Shown in pieces: positions 1-9,190 of a DNA stretch of 64,000 bases. The stretch's first letter is position 1; each line of letters opens with the position of its first letter. Source of the stretch: JACCSI01 sp035575715 (GTDB taxonomy: Bacteria > Acidobacteriota > Vicinamibacteria > Vicinamibacterales > UBA2999); NCBI GenBank assembly GCA_035575715.1, contig DATLXN010000033.1, forward strand, positions 1-64,000. Direction: 5' to 3'. A program made the position numbers and the translations under genes. The notes below the pieces were generated by a model that did no database searches, had not been told where the DNA came from, and worked only from the letters and a program-made list of their open reading frames with translations.

Positions 1-701
<701 letters not shown>

Positions 702-738
702 CTGCTTGCGCCTGCGGGTGTGGGCGCGTCCTTACATC

Positions 739-1062
739 ATGTTGTATTACCTGTTTGTCTCGGCCTTCGTCTTCGTCTCGCTGCTGCTGATCATCGTCAT
801 CCTGTTGCAGCAGGGGAAGGGCGGCGATATTGCCAGCGCGTTTGGCGGTGGCAGCAGCCAGGCGGCGTTTGGCGCACGCGCCGGCGCCACGTTGCTGACC
901 AAAATGACAGCCGGCCTCGCGGCGGCGTTTATCGTGTTGTCCCTCACCCTCGCGGTCTGGGGTCAGCGCGGTGGCAGTTCGGTGGTCGGCGGCGTCGAGG
1001 GACCCGCACCGGCGGTGGCCCCGGCGACAACCCCGGCGCCGGGCAATACGACACCTCAGTAG
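739..1062 (+). CDS. secG: Preprotein translocase subunit SecG
   Basis: Small membrane subunit that assists SecYE in protein export. The 107-residue product has two hydrophobic helices (roughly residues 3-23 and 53-73) joined by a Gly/Ser-rich cytoplasmic loop containing QQGKGGDIASAFGGG, the SecG signature. The C-terminus is a Pro/Ala/Thr-rich tail. I start at the ATG at 739, directly before LYYLF. An in-frame TTG at 706 would only add a short arginine-rich stretch. It lies between tpiA and a tRNA-Leu gene, the usual position for secG. Confidence 0.95.
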   Translation: MLYYLFVSAFVFVSLLLIIVILLQQGKGGDIASAFGGGSSQAAFGARAGATLLTKMTAGLAAAFIVLSLTLAVWGQRGGSSVVGGVEGPAPAVAPATTPAPGNTTPQ

Positions 1063-1075
1063 TTCTCACCTGCCT

Positions 1076-1162
1076 GCGGAAGTGGCGGAATTGGCAGACG
1101 CACCAGCTTGAGGGGCTGGCGGTAGCAATATCGTAGGGGTTCGAGTCCCCTCTTCCGCACCA
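1076..1162 (+). tRNA. tRNA-Leu(GAG), CCA encoded
   Basis: Seven-base acceptor stem GCGGAAG pairs with CTTCCGC at 1152-1158, followed by discriminator A and an encoded CCA. The anticodon stem CCAGC/GCTGG (1103-1107, 1115-1119) holds the loop TTGAGGG with anticodon GAG at 1110-1112. A long variable arm identifies a class II tRNA and the T-arm contains GGTTCGAGTCC. It follows secG directly. Confidence 0.97.
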
Positions 1163-1213
1163 ACCTTCGCTGTCTTGCGCCAGCTACGGCTGGCAAGCTC
1201 ATGAAGGTGCTAG

Positions 1214-1243
1214 AAGGCCGCCAGAAATGGCCGCCTTTGTTTT
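1214..1243 (+). terminator. Probable Rho-independent terminator after tRNA-Leu
   Basis: AAGGC at 1214 pairs with GCCTT at 1233-1237. A C:C mismatch separates this from an inner GCC/GGC pair around an AGAAAT loop, and TTTGTTTTG follows. It is 51 bases after the tRNA 3' end. Confidence 0.6.
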
Positions 1244-1351
1244 GTCCTTGTCAAAATATTCACTTTCCTGACGTAACAGAAACTGTACCTTTGTACCGAT
1301 TCCTACCCGGGGAATCAAGCGGCCAAATTAGAGGTAATATAAACAACAATA

Positions 1352-1379
1352 TTGACAGTAAATATCTGTTCCATATGCG
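1352..1379 (+). promoter_or_regulatory. Candidate sigma-70 promoter for the Fic gene
   Basis: A perfect TTGACA at 1352-1357 is followed after 16 bases by the weak -10 candidate TATGCG (1374-1379), in the most AT-rich stretch of this end of the window. If used, transcription would begin near 1386, after the in-frame ATG at 1383, which favours translation from the ATG at 1455. Confidence 0.4.
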
Positions 1380-1454
1380 CTTATGAGAGATTATAAAGCG
1401 GACAATGAACCGGCCAAAAATACGGCAGAGGACCGTTGTGAAGGTGTCACCGCG

Positions 1455-2624
1455 ATGGAGCCTCTTGTGCTCTCAGAAGGCTCCCGCCATCGGGTCCGGT
1501 TGAATGATCTCGCCGTCGAGTTGGCTGCAGCCTCGGCCGGTTTCAGGCGAAGCCTACCGCTTGGGATCGTGAAAGCACTGGCGGACTTGGTCCGCTCGAT
1601 GAATTGCTACTACTCAAATCTGATTGAAGGCCATTACACACATCCTGTGGACATTGAGCGTGCGCTCAAGAATGACTACAGTGCTGACCCTGCGAAACGG
1701 AATCTCCAGCTCGAAGCAAAGGCCCATGTCGCCGTCCAGCAGTGGATTGATCAGGGAGGCGTAAAAGGAGCTGCTTACGCTGTCCAGTCCCTGAGTGAGA
1801 TTCACCGGCGCTTTAGTGAACTGCTCCCTGAGGAGTTGCTTGTCATCTCGGACCCTGACACTGGGAAGAAGGTCGAGGTGTTGCCGGGCGAATTTCGGGC
1901 GAATGATGTGCAGGTCGTCCGGCACGTCGCGATTAGTCCAGGCGCGGTGCCCCGATTTATGGCTCGCTTCGACGAGACCTACAGCCGACTCGGGAGATCC
2001 GAAACGATCCTCGCCGCAGCAGCCGCGCATCATCGGCTACTTTGGATTCACCCTTTCGCAGACGGCAATGGTCGCGTGACGCGGTTGATGTCGCATGCAA
2101 GCCTGCTTGAGACGCTGGATACGGGCAGCATCTGGTCCGTTGCGAGAGGTCTCGCCCGAAATGCCGCCGACTACAAGAAGCATCTGATGGATAGCGACTC
2201 GGAACGCCGCGGCGACCTTGATGGCCGTGGCAATCTAAGCGAAGAGGCCCTTGCCGATTTCACGGAGTTTTTCCTGCGCATCTGTCTCGATCAGGTGCGA
2301 TTCATGGAAGGACTGGTGCAGCCGGATCGGCTTCGCGATCGGATTCTTGTGTGGGTTGAAGAGGAAATCAGGGCCCGGCAGTTGCCGCCCAAATCTGGGC
2401 AGGTTCTCGAAGCCGTGTTATTCCGGGGTGAACTGCCTCGCGGTGATGTTTCATCCTTGCTCGGCGTCAGCGATCGCGGCGCCCGACGCGTCGTCTCTGC
2501 GCTGCTGGAACGCGGCGTGCTCGCTTCAGAAAGCACGCGGGCCCCTTTGACTATTACTTTCCCGGCAGCCCTGGCAGCGCGATGGATGCCGGGTTTGTTT
2601 CCTGAGCATACCCAGCAAGACTAG
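1455..2624 (+). CDS. Fic family protein (AMP-transferase)
   Basis: Fic enzymes transfer AMP from ATP to hydroxyl side chains of target proteins. The core motif HPFADGNGR is complete, with the catalytic His near residue 199 and the ATP-binding DGNGR. An N-terminal SNLIEG (Ser54 to Glu58-Gly59) fits the class II inhibitory motif [S/T]xxxE[G/N], so self-inhibition is expected (inference from the family). The C-terminal third contains a winged-helix-like segment. The start is uncertain: ATG 1455 gives a product beginning MEPLVLSEGSRH; an in-frame ATG at 1383 would add 24 residues but lies at or before the predicted transcription start. No antitoxin gene sits beside it. The AT-rich upstream DNA differs from its neighbours and suggests horizontal acquisition. 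Confidence 0.88.
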   Translation: MEPLVLSEGSRHRVRLNDLAVELAAASAGFRRSLPLGIVKALADLVRSMNCYYSNLIEGHYTHPVDIERALKNDYSADPAKRNLQLEAKAHVAVQQWIDQGGVKGAAYAVQSLSEIHRRFSELLPEELLVISDPDTGKKVEVLPGEFRANDVQVVRHVAISPGAVPRFMARFDETYSRLGRSETILAAAAAHHRLLWIHPFADGNGRVTRLMSHASLLETLDTGSIWSVARGLARNAADYKKHLMDSDSERRGDLDGRGNLSEEALADFTEFFLRICLDQVRFMEGLVQPDRLRDRILVWVEEEIRARQLPPKSGQVLEAVLFRGELPRGDVSSLLGVSDRGARRVVSALLERGVLASESTRAPLTITFPAALAARWMPGLFPEHTQQD

Positions 2625-2667
2625 GCGGTCCCTTGCCGACATTGCCGTTGAATCCGGATGGTGGCCT

Positions 2668-5229
2668 TTGTCGTCATGTCGTCAAGCGCTGTCCGACCGT
2701 AGCGCGCGACCGCGCCTTCGAAGTATTGTGTCGATCGCTTTGACGGACCTGAGGCTCGCAGCCCGGCGCCTGGCTGCCACCCCGTTCTTCACCATCTTCG
2801 CGGTGCTGTCGCTCGCCGTCGGCGTCGGCGTGACAACGGCGGTCTACTCCGTTGTCGATTCGGTGTTCTTGAAGGCGCCAGGCATTCGCAACCCCGAGGC
2901 CGTCGCCTTCATCGTCACGCCCGCCGACGCGGGACTGTTGATCAGGGGATCGATCTCGCAGCCGGATTTCGCAGACCTGCGTGCCGCGCAGTCACCCTTT
3001 AGCAGCGTCTCCGCAAGCGCCACCTTCTATCCGGCCGTGACGTCCTCGCTCACCACCGAGACGCTGACGGCCGAAGCTGTCGATGGTGCGTATTTCTCAA
3101 CGCTCGGCGTCAGCGCTGAAATCGGCCGGTCCATCCAGCCAGCCGACGATGCCGACGGCCGACGTGTCGTGGTCCTGAGCCACCGGTTGTGGCGCGCCCG
3201 GTTTGCTGCCGACCACGCGGTCGTCGGCCAGACGGCGCGCATCTCGGGTCATACGTTTGAAGTGATCGGTGTCGCGCCGGCGACTTTTGAGGGGGCAATC
3301 GGTGGCCTCTCCGGCACCAGCCTGTGGATTCCGCTGTCGGCGGAAGCCTCGTTGGCGCCGCCGACAACGACGCTCCCGCGAGAGCGCCGACGGCTGTTGG
3401 TGTTTGGCCGGCTCAAGCCCTCGGTCACGATGCCGACCGCGGCGGCGGCCGTGGCCACCATCGCGGCAAACCTCGACGCCTCGTTCCCGCCACGGTCGCG
3501 TGCGGGCGAGACCAAAGCGAGTGAACGCCCCTGGCTCGCACGGTCCGCCGCCGAAGTCACCCAAGCCGACAATCTCTTTCGCCGCTTCGGGCTGACACTG
3601 GTCGCACTGGTTGGCTTGGTGCTCGCGGTCGCGTGCACCAACCTCGCCAATCTGGTTCTGGCGCGCAGCACCATTCGGCAACAGGAGCTTGCCGTGCGCT
3701 CCGCGCTGGGCGCGTCACGGTGGCGACTGGTCCGCGAACAGCTCGCCGAAAGCGTGTTGCTGGCCGTCGGCGGAGCGGTGGCCTCCTACCTTGTTTTCCA
3801 GGGCCTCCGCGCCGCGGTCGATGCCGACTTTCAGATCGGGCTGCCGATGGGCGGGCGCTGGCAGCTCTCGATTCATCCGTCGCTCGACGCGTCGGCACTC
3901 GCGGTCGCCGTCATCGCGCTCCTCGTCTCGCTCACCGTCTTCGGGCTCGAGCCCGCCCTGCGGCTGACCAGGTCCCGTGATGTGAGGAGCGCACTTGGCG
4001 GGGGCAAAGGCAGTCTCGCAGTGCCGGGAGCCGGGCGACGCCGGGTGTTGCTGCGCTGGCAAGTGGCCATCTCGGCCGGGTTCTTCATCGTCGCGACGAT
4101 GTTCGTCAGGCTGACGATTACCGAGGCGCAGCACGAACCTGGCGTGCAGATGGACAGGTTGGGCGTGGCGTCGTTGCAGTTGCCCGCACATCAGTGGGGC
4201 GAGGAGCGGGTGCGCCAGACCATGGCGCGCATCCAGCAAGAGGCGCGTAACGATCCAAACGTCGAGGCGGTGTCGGTCTCGACCGGGCTGCCATTTGGCA
4301 TCCGCGGCCCGATGCGTCTGGTGCTGTCGACCCCGGACAACCCTGCGCTCAAGAGTGAACTCGAGCGGTCAACGCCCACGGCGACCGGCATCGCGGCGAC
4401 GCCGTCGATTTTCACAACGCTCGGCGTGACGATGGTGCGCGGGCGGGGCTTTGATGATCGCGATCACGCGGCCGCGGCGCCGGTCGTCGTTTTGAGCGAC
4501 TTCACCGCGCGCCGGATATTCGGCGCGAGCGACCCGATAGGGCAGAAACTCGTGATTCAGCGTCGTCCCTCACGCGGTGATCCTCCGGCGACCGCCACCG
4601 TCATCGGCATCGCGCGCGATACCGACGTCGGGCGTCTGTTCGGTGACCCGCGCATGTTCGTCTACCTGCCGTTTGCGCAGCGCTACGATTCGCTGCTGAC
4701 GGTCGCGGTCCGCTCGACCGGCGACGCGAATCTGGCCGCACGCGCGGCGCAGGCTGCGATTCGCCGCGCCGATCCGGATCTCGCGATCGACCTGACTGGC
4801 ACTGCCCGGACCATTCTTGCGGGTCCATTCGTCGTGCTGCGAGCCGCCGGCATCGCGGCACTCGCGCTGGGTGGCCTGACGCTGCTCTTGGCGATGGGCG
4901 GACTGTTCGGCATCCAGTCACACACCGTGTCGCATCGGACACCGGAGATCGGCGTCCGCATGGCGTTTGGCGCCACTGCTGGTCAGATCCAACGCATGGT
5001 CTTGAAAGACGGTTATCGGCCGGTGCTCGAGGGCCTGGCCCTCGGGTTATTCATCGGTGTCGCCGGGCGGACGATAGTCCGCGCCTACTTGGAGGTGGAC
5101 ATCAGCGTGGTCGATCCGTGGACCCTGCTGGTGGCCCTGCCGCTGATCGGGTCGGCGTTCTGTGCCTGTTATTATCCGGCGCATCGTGCGGCGCGCGTCG
5201 ACCCGAATGTCGCGCTGCGCCATTTGTGA
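2668..5229 (+). CDS. ADOP-type orphan FtsX/MacB permease
   Basis: A membrane protein of about 850 residues built from two repeated units. Each has a TM helix, a periplasmic MacB core domain and three C-terminal FtsX helices. The first TM is near residues 40-62, the first FtsX block begins near 308 (including the ALGASRWRL loop), and a second FtsX block ends the protein (about 700-853, with VRMAFGATAGQ). MacB permeases normally work with an ABC ATPase; none is encoded nearby, which fits the acidobacterial duplicated orphan permease group. The substrate is unknown. The start is uncertain: TTG 2668 is the longest, and GTG 2728 or TTG 2740 would start closer to the first amphipathic helix. Confidence 0.9.
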   Translation: MSSCRQALSDRSARPRLRSIVSIALTDLRLAARRLAATPFFTIFAVLSLAVGVGVTTAVYSVVDSVFLKAPGIRNPEAVAFIVTPADAGLLIRGSISQPDFADLRAAQSPFSSVSASATFYPAVTSSLTTETLTAEAVDGAYFSTLGVSAEIGRSIQPADDADGRRVVVLSHRLWRARFAADHAVVGQTARISGHTFEVIGVAPATFEGAIGGLSGTSLWIPLSAEASLAPPTTTLPRERRRLLVFGRLKPSVTMPTAAAAVATIAANLDASFPPRSRAGETKASERPWLARSAAEVTQADNLFRRFGLTLVALVGLVLAVACTNLANLVLARSTIRQQELAVRSALGASRWRLVREQLAESVLLAVGGAVASYLVFQGLRAAVDADFQIGLPMGGRWQLSIHPSLDASALAVAVIALLVSLTVFGLEPALRLTRSRDVRSALGGGKGSLAVPGAGRRRVLLRWQVAISAGFFIVATMFVRLTITEAQHEPGVQMDRLGVASLQLPAHQWGEERVRQTMARIQQEARNDPNVEAVSVSTGLPFGIRGPMRLVLSTPDNPALKSELERSTPTATGIAATPSIFTTLGVTMVRGRGFDDRDHAAAAPVVVLSDFTARRIFGASDPIGQKLVIQRRPSRGDPPATATVIGIARDTDVGRLFGDPRMFVYLPFAQRYDSLLTVAVRSTGDANLAARAAQAAIRRADPDLAIDLTGTARTILAGPFVVLRAAGIAALALGGLTLLLAMGGLFGIQSHTVSHRTPEIGVRMAFGATAGQIQRMVLKDGYRPVLEGLALGLFIGVAGRTIVRAYLEVDISVVDPWTLLVALPLIGSAFCACYYPAHRAARVDPNVALRHL

Positions 5230-5290
5230 ACGCCGCGCGTAACATCGACGCGATACACTCTGCCGGCCCGCGAATTGGGCCAGGCCACCC

Positions 5291-6421
5291 ATGCACACTG
5301 CTGCTGCGTCCCGCATCCTGCTCATTGCCCTGATCCTCGGCGTTGCCGCGTCGGGCGGTGCACCTGTCGGTGCTCGCCTCGCCGCGCAGCAATCGCCCGC
5401 CGCCGTGCCGCTCGAAAAGCCGCGGTGGTATAAGGGCAACACCCACACCCATACACTGAACTCCGACGGCGATTCGACGCCCGCCGAAGTGGTGAGCTGG
5501 TATCGCGAACACAATTACCAGTTTCTGGTGCTCACCGATCACAACTTCCTGACGTCAGTCGACGCGCTCAACGGTCTCTATGGCGCCGCCGAACAGTTTC
5601 TGGTGATCAAAGGCGAAGAGGTCACCGATCGGTTCGGCGACAAGTCCCTGCACATCAACGGGCTCGACGTCAGTGGACGCGTCGCCCCTCAGGGTGGCAG
5701 CTCCGTCGTCGATGTGCTTCAACGGAATGTCGACGCGATTCGTCAGGCCAACGGCATTCCCCACATCAATCACCCGAACTTCCGCTGGGCGATCACGCGG
5801 CAGGAACTCGAGCAAGTGCGCAATAACAGACTGCTCGAGATCTTCAACGGCCATCCGCAGGTCAACAATCTGGGTGGCGGCGGTGTGCCAGGAATGGAAG
5901 AAGCGTGGGATGCCATCTTGTCGAATGGCACGCTGCTCTACGGCATCGCCGTCGACGACGCGCATACCTTCAAACAGCCAGGCAACCCTGACGTGCCGGG
6001 GCCGGGACGCGGCTGGATCGCCGTCCGCGCCGCGCGGCTCGAGGCACGCGCGCTGCTCGACGCGATCGAGCGCGGCGATTTCTATGCGTCGACCGGTGTC
6101 GAAATCAGCGACTATCAGGCGACCGCGCGCGCGATCACCCTGAGCGTCAAGGCCACGACGTTCTCGAGGTACCGGGTGCAGTTTATTGGCAAAGGCGGCC
6201 GCGTGCTGAGTGAGACGGCCGAGCCAACCGCGACCTATTCATTCAGAGGTGACGAAGTTTACGTCCGCGCCAAGGTGATCGAGAGCAATGGACGGATGGC
6301 GTGGACCCAGCCGGTGATCGTGGCGTCGCGCGGCGCCGCTCCGGCCGAAGCCGCCACGATGTTCCTCGCCGGGATCGTCGTTGTCGGTGGATTGTTCCGA
6401 TGGCGGCATCGTTCGCGATAG
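5291..6421 (+). CDS. Exported PHP-domain (CehA/McbA-like) metallohydrolase
   Basis: A secreted or membrane-anchored protein of 376 residues. An N-terminal signal peptide ends near residue 33. The PHP metal-binding pattern follows: HTHT with a downstream NSDGD near residues 51-60, TDHN near 84, HINHPNF near 157, and a DDAH near 220. PHP domains hydrolyse phosphoester or related bonds with bound metal; the CehA-like subgroup is poorly characterised, so the substrate is unknown. A hydrophobic helix at about 353-368 followed by RWRHRSR ends the protein, which would anchor the C-terminus in the membrane. It stands 61 bases after the orphan permease, on the same strand. Confidence 0.82.
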   Translation: MHTAAASRILLIALILGVAASGGAPVGARLAAQQSPAAVPLEKPRWYKGNTHTHTLNSDGDSTPAEVVSWYREHNYQFLVLTDHNFLTSVDALNGLYGAAEQFLVIKGEEVTDRFGDKSLHINGLDVSGRVAPQGGSSVVDVLQRNVDAIRQANGIPHINHPNFRWAITRQELEQVRNNRLLEIFNGHPQVNNLGGGGVPGMEEAWDAILSNGTLLYGIAVDDAHTFKQPGNPDVPGPGRGWIAVRAARLEARALLDAIERGDFYASTGVEISDYQATARAITLSVKATTFSRYRVQFIGKGGRVLSETAEPTATYSFRGDEVYVRAKVIESNGRMAWTQPVIVASRGAAPAEAATMFLAGIVVVGGLFRWRHRSR

Positions 6422-6451
6422 CCACACGCGCGGCGCGGAGAGGAGTCACTG

Positions 6452-6865
6452 ATGGCAGAAGAGCAAGCCGGCGGAGAATTCGATTGGGTCGCGGCGCAGT
6501 CGATGTGCAATACAGAATCGATGTTCACGCAGCTGCACGCCGGCGTCGAGAAGGACGTCAGCAGCCGCAACCGGTTGACGGGTCGCGACGATGACTGGCG
6601 TTTCGAACTGCACGCCGACGACGATGGGTTTGAAGTAACGCGATTGCGCGCCGGCGACACGAAAGTGCTGGCCGCCGTCACCTTCGAGCAACACGGGCGT
6701 CGCATTCTCGTGCACGGTGAGGACGTCGAGGTCGCACTCACCGTCATCGTCATTCTTGACGTGGCCGGCCACTGCCGATTTGTCGTCGGTGAAGCCGAAT
6801 ATTCCGATTGGGAAATTCGCCGCATGGCGCTTGAACAGTTGTTTTTCGAAGACGCAGGCGACTGA
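6452..6865 (+). CDS. Conserved-looking hypothetical protein
   Basis: A 137-residue soluble protein that I do not recognise. It has no signal peptide or TM segment and is acidic and beta-rich in pattern. The start is well supported: AGAGGAGT lies upstream of the ATG at 6452. It lies 30 bases after the PHP gene on the same strand, so the two may be cotranscribed. Codon use looks like that of neighbouring genes, so I consider it a real gene. Confidence 0.7.
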   Translation: MAEEQAGGEFDWVAAQSMCNTESMFTQLHAGVEKDVSSRNRLTGRDDDWRFELHADDDGFEVTRLRAGDTKVLAAVTFEQHGRRILVHGEDVEVALTVIVILDVAGHCRFVVGEAEYSDWEIRRMALEQLFFEDAGD

Positions 6866-6908
6866 CCGACACGGAAACCTCGAGACGATTGCGGGCATCA
6901 GATTCGTC

Positions 6909-7388
6909 ATGCACCTCCACTCCGTGCTGCGCGGCGCCCACGCCTATCTCACGCCCTCCGCCGTGCTCGCGGAATTGACCGCGGAACAAGCCTGCCAGCG
7001 ACCGGGCGAATCACCGCACTCGATCGCCGAGATCGTCGCGCACATGGCGTTTTGGCAGGATTGGTTCCTGAACCGCTGCGACGGCATCGCCACGCCACCG
7101 CCGGCACACGCCGAACTCGGCTGGCCGACCGTCGCCAGTGTGCGGTGGGACGTGATCGTGCAACGCTTCGAAAGCGGCTTTGCCCGCGCGCTTGCGCTCG
7201 CCGACGACGACACACGACTTGCACAACCGATCACTCCACCATTGGAGTTCGGGCACCTCAAGCACTACACCGCCGGCGATGCACTGATTCACCTCTCGAT
7301 TCACAATGCGCATCACTTCGGACAGGTGATTACGCTCCGTCAACAGATCCAAACCTGGCCACCGCCGGCCGGCAGTTGGACATGGTAA
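6909..7388 (+). CDS. DinB-like (YfiT/DinB superfamily) protein
   Basis: A 159-residue four-helix-bundle protein. A metal-binding-type His occurs in the N-terminal helices (HSIAEIVAHMAFWQDW, near residues 38-54) and another pair in HNAHHFGQVITLRQ near 136-149, the three-histidine arrangement of DinB/YfiT proteins. Known members bind a divalent metal, and several are thiol-dependent transferases; no specific reaction can be assigned. I start at ATG 6909, just before HLHSVLRGA. The open frame continues upstream but overlaps the preceding gene in a different frame. Confidence 0.8.
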   Translation: MHLHSVLRGAHAYLTPSAVLAELTAEQACQRPGESPHSIAEIVAHMAFWQDWFLNRCDGIATPPPAHAELGWPTVASVRWDVIVQRFESGFARALALADDDTRLAQPITPPLEFGHLKHYTAGDALIHLSIHNAHHFGQVITLRQQIQTWPPPAGSWTW

Positions 7389-7507
7389 GTGCACCCTAGG
7401 CTGCGTTTCGACGCCACATTTTCTCCACACTCAACTCTCAGGGCGAGCGTTGCTTGGCGTGCAAGGCGATACGCAGCTGTTCCACGTATCCACGGAATAA
7501 TGGTTGG

Positions 7508-9190
7508 ATGCGGACCCACAGGAATAGACCGATCGGGATGGTGGCGGCGCGTGTCGCAATGGCAGCGGCGCTGATCGTGACGCCCACACGTGGGCACGCG
7601 CAAGAACGCACTATTCCTCAAGGGCCGCTGACGCTCGAGCAGGTGCTGGCAGTGGCCGAAGCGCAAAGCGAAAGCATCGCCGGTGCGGAAGCAGGCATCC
7701 GACGTGCCGAGGGTGAACAACTCCGCGCGCGCAGTGGCCGCCGGCCGCAACTGTCCGGTGCAGCGAGCTACGATCGCGCGCTGGCATCCGAGTTCTCGGG
7801 CATCTTTGACAGCGGCGGCGCTCCGCCCTGCAGCGCCTTCACGCTCAACCCCGCCGCCCCACTTGACGCGCGCGTCACCGAGATCGAACGCGCGATTGAT
7901 TGCGGCGCGATCGGCGGGTCGTTGTTTGGCGGCCGCGGCGATTCGGGCGACGGCGGCAACAGCCTGCCGTTTGGCCGTGCGAACACCTGGCGGTTTAGCC
8001 TCGCGTTCTCGCAGTCGTTGTATTCAGGCGGCCGTCTCGACGCGCTCGACGATCTCGCGGCAGCGGGCCGAGAAAGCGCCGACCTCGCCCTGACCTCGAC
8101 CCGCGCACAACTCCTCTTCGACGTGACCCAGGCCTTTTACGACGCCGCGCTGAGCGATCGGCTGGTGGCGATTGCCGAGGCAACGATCGGTCAGGCCGAG
8201 GCCACCTTCAAACAGGTGGAGGTCTCGTTCGACGCCGGCACCCAGCCGGAGTTTGAACTGCTCCGCGCCCGTGTCACCCGCGACAACCAAACCCCGGCGC
8301 TGATTCGCCAGCGCGCGAACCGCGATCTCGCGCTGCTCCGGCTCAAGCAACTGCTCAACCTGCCAGCCAATCATGATTTGCAACTGGCCTCGCAGTTGGA
8401 CGATGCGGCGCTCGCGCCGCCGCCGGTGTTTGCGTCACGGCTAGCAACCGCCGAAGCGGCCCTTGCCGCGCAGGATCGGCCGGCAGCCGTGGTGTTGAAC
8501 GCAGACGTTGACGAGCGCACGGCCGTGCGTGAAGTCGGCGCCGTCGTCAAGCTGCGCGAAGCGGCGCTCGCCGCGGCACGTGCCGAGCGGCTGCCATCCG
8601 TGTCGGTCAACTCCAATTACTCGCAGGTGTCATATCGGACCGTGCCGATCAGCGACTTTCGCAACAACTGGACGGTCGGAGCCACGATGCAGGTGCCAAT
8701 CCTGACTGGGGGCCGGCTGCGGGCCGACCAGCTCGTCGCGCAAGCGGACCTGGACCAGAGTCGCATTCAGCTGCAACAGGCGACTGAACTCGCCGCGCTC
8801 GACACGCGCTCGGCCCTGGCTGAGCTCGGTGCCGCCTTTGCCGCGTGGCAGGCGGGCTCGTCGACGATCCAACAGGCGGTACGCGCCTACGAGATCGCTG
8901 AAGTGCGCTACCGAGCCGGCGTCTCGACGCAGCTTGAATTGTCGGACTCACGCTTGCTGCTGCAACAGTCGCAAACCAATCGCGCGCAAGCCGCCCGCGA
9001 TCTGCAGGTCGCACGCGCCCGCCTGGCGCTGCTCCCCCACTTACCACTGTCCATGGCGCCCGCCGGTGGACGCGCCACGCCCCAGTTCTCAGCGCCGCTG
9101 ACCTTGCCCGCGCCGCCACGGCCGTTCGGCACCCAGCCGCGCAACGCTACGACACCGACTCAATCGACCCAGCCAGGAGTGCGCCAGTGA
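7508..9190 (+). CDS. TolC family outer-membrane efflux protein
   Basis: Outer-membrane duct of a tripartite efflux pump. The start at ATG 7508 gives a classical signal peptide (basic RTHRNR, then an alanine-rich core, ending near GHAQ); an alternative ATG is at 7538. The mature protein has the two repeated OEP halves, with long amphipathic helices near 80-260 and 340-540 and the QVPILTGGRLRAD segment typical of the second beta-hairpin. The final 60 residues are Pro/Thr-rich. The last codon overlaps the GTG of the adaptor gene (GTGA), so the two are translationally coupled. Confidence 0.92.
   Translation: MRTHRNRPIGMVAARVAMAAALIVTPTRGHAQERTIPQGPLTLEQVLAVAEAQSESIAGAEAGIRRAEGEQLRARSGRRPQLSGAASYDRALASEFSGIFDSGGAPPCSAFTLNPAAPLDARVTEIERAIDCGAIGGSLFGGRGDSGDGGNSLPFGRANTWRFSLAFSQSLYSGGRLDALDDLAAAGRESADLALTSTRAQLLFDVTQAFYDAALSDRLVAIAEATIGQAEATFKQVEVSFDAGTQPEFELLRARVTRDNQTPALIRQRANRDLALLRLKQLLNLPANHDLQLASQLDDAALAPPPVFASRLATAEAALAAQDRPAAVVLNADVDERTAVREVGAVVKLREAALAAARAERLPSVSVNSNYSQVSYRTVPISDFRNNWTVGATMQVPILTGGRLRADQLVAQADLDQSRIQLQQATELAALDTRSALAELGAAFAAWQAGSSTIQQAVRAYEIAEVRYRAGVSTQLELSDSRLLLQQSQTNRAQAARDLQVARARLALLPHLPLSMAPAGGRATPQFSAPLTLPAPPRPFGTQPRNATTPTQSTQPGVRQ

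Noticed and set aside
1201..1386. Small open frame between the tRNA and the Fic gene
   Set aside because: It begins inside the terminator region, has no ribosome site and no similarity I recognise.
1076..2667. Integrated island using the tRNA-Leu at 1076
   Set aside because: I found no second copy of the tRNA 3' end downstream of the Fic gene and no integrase near it.
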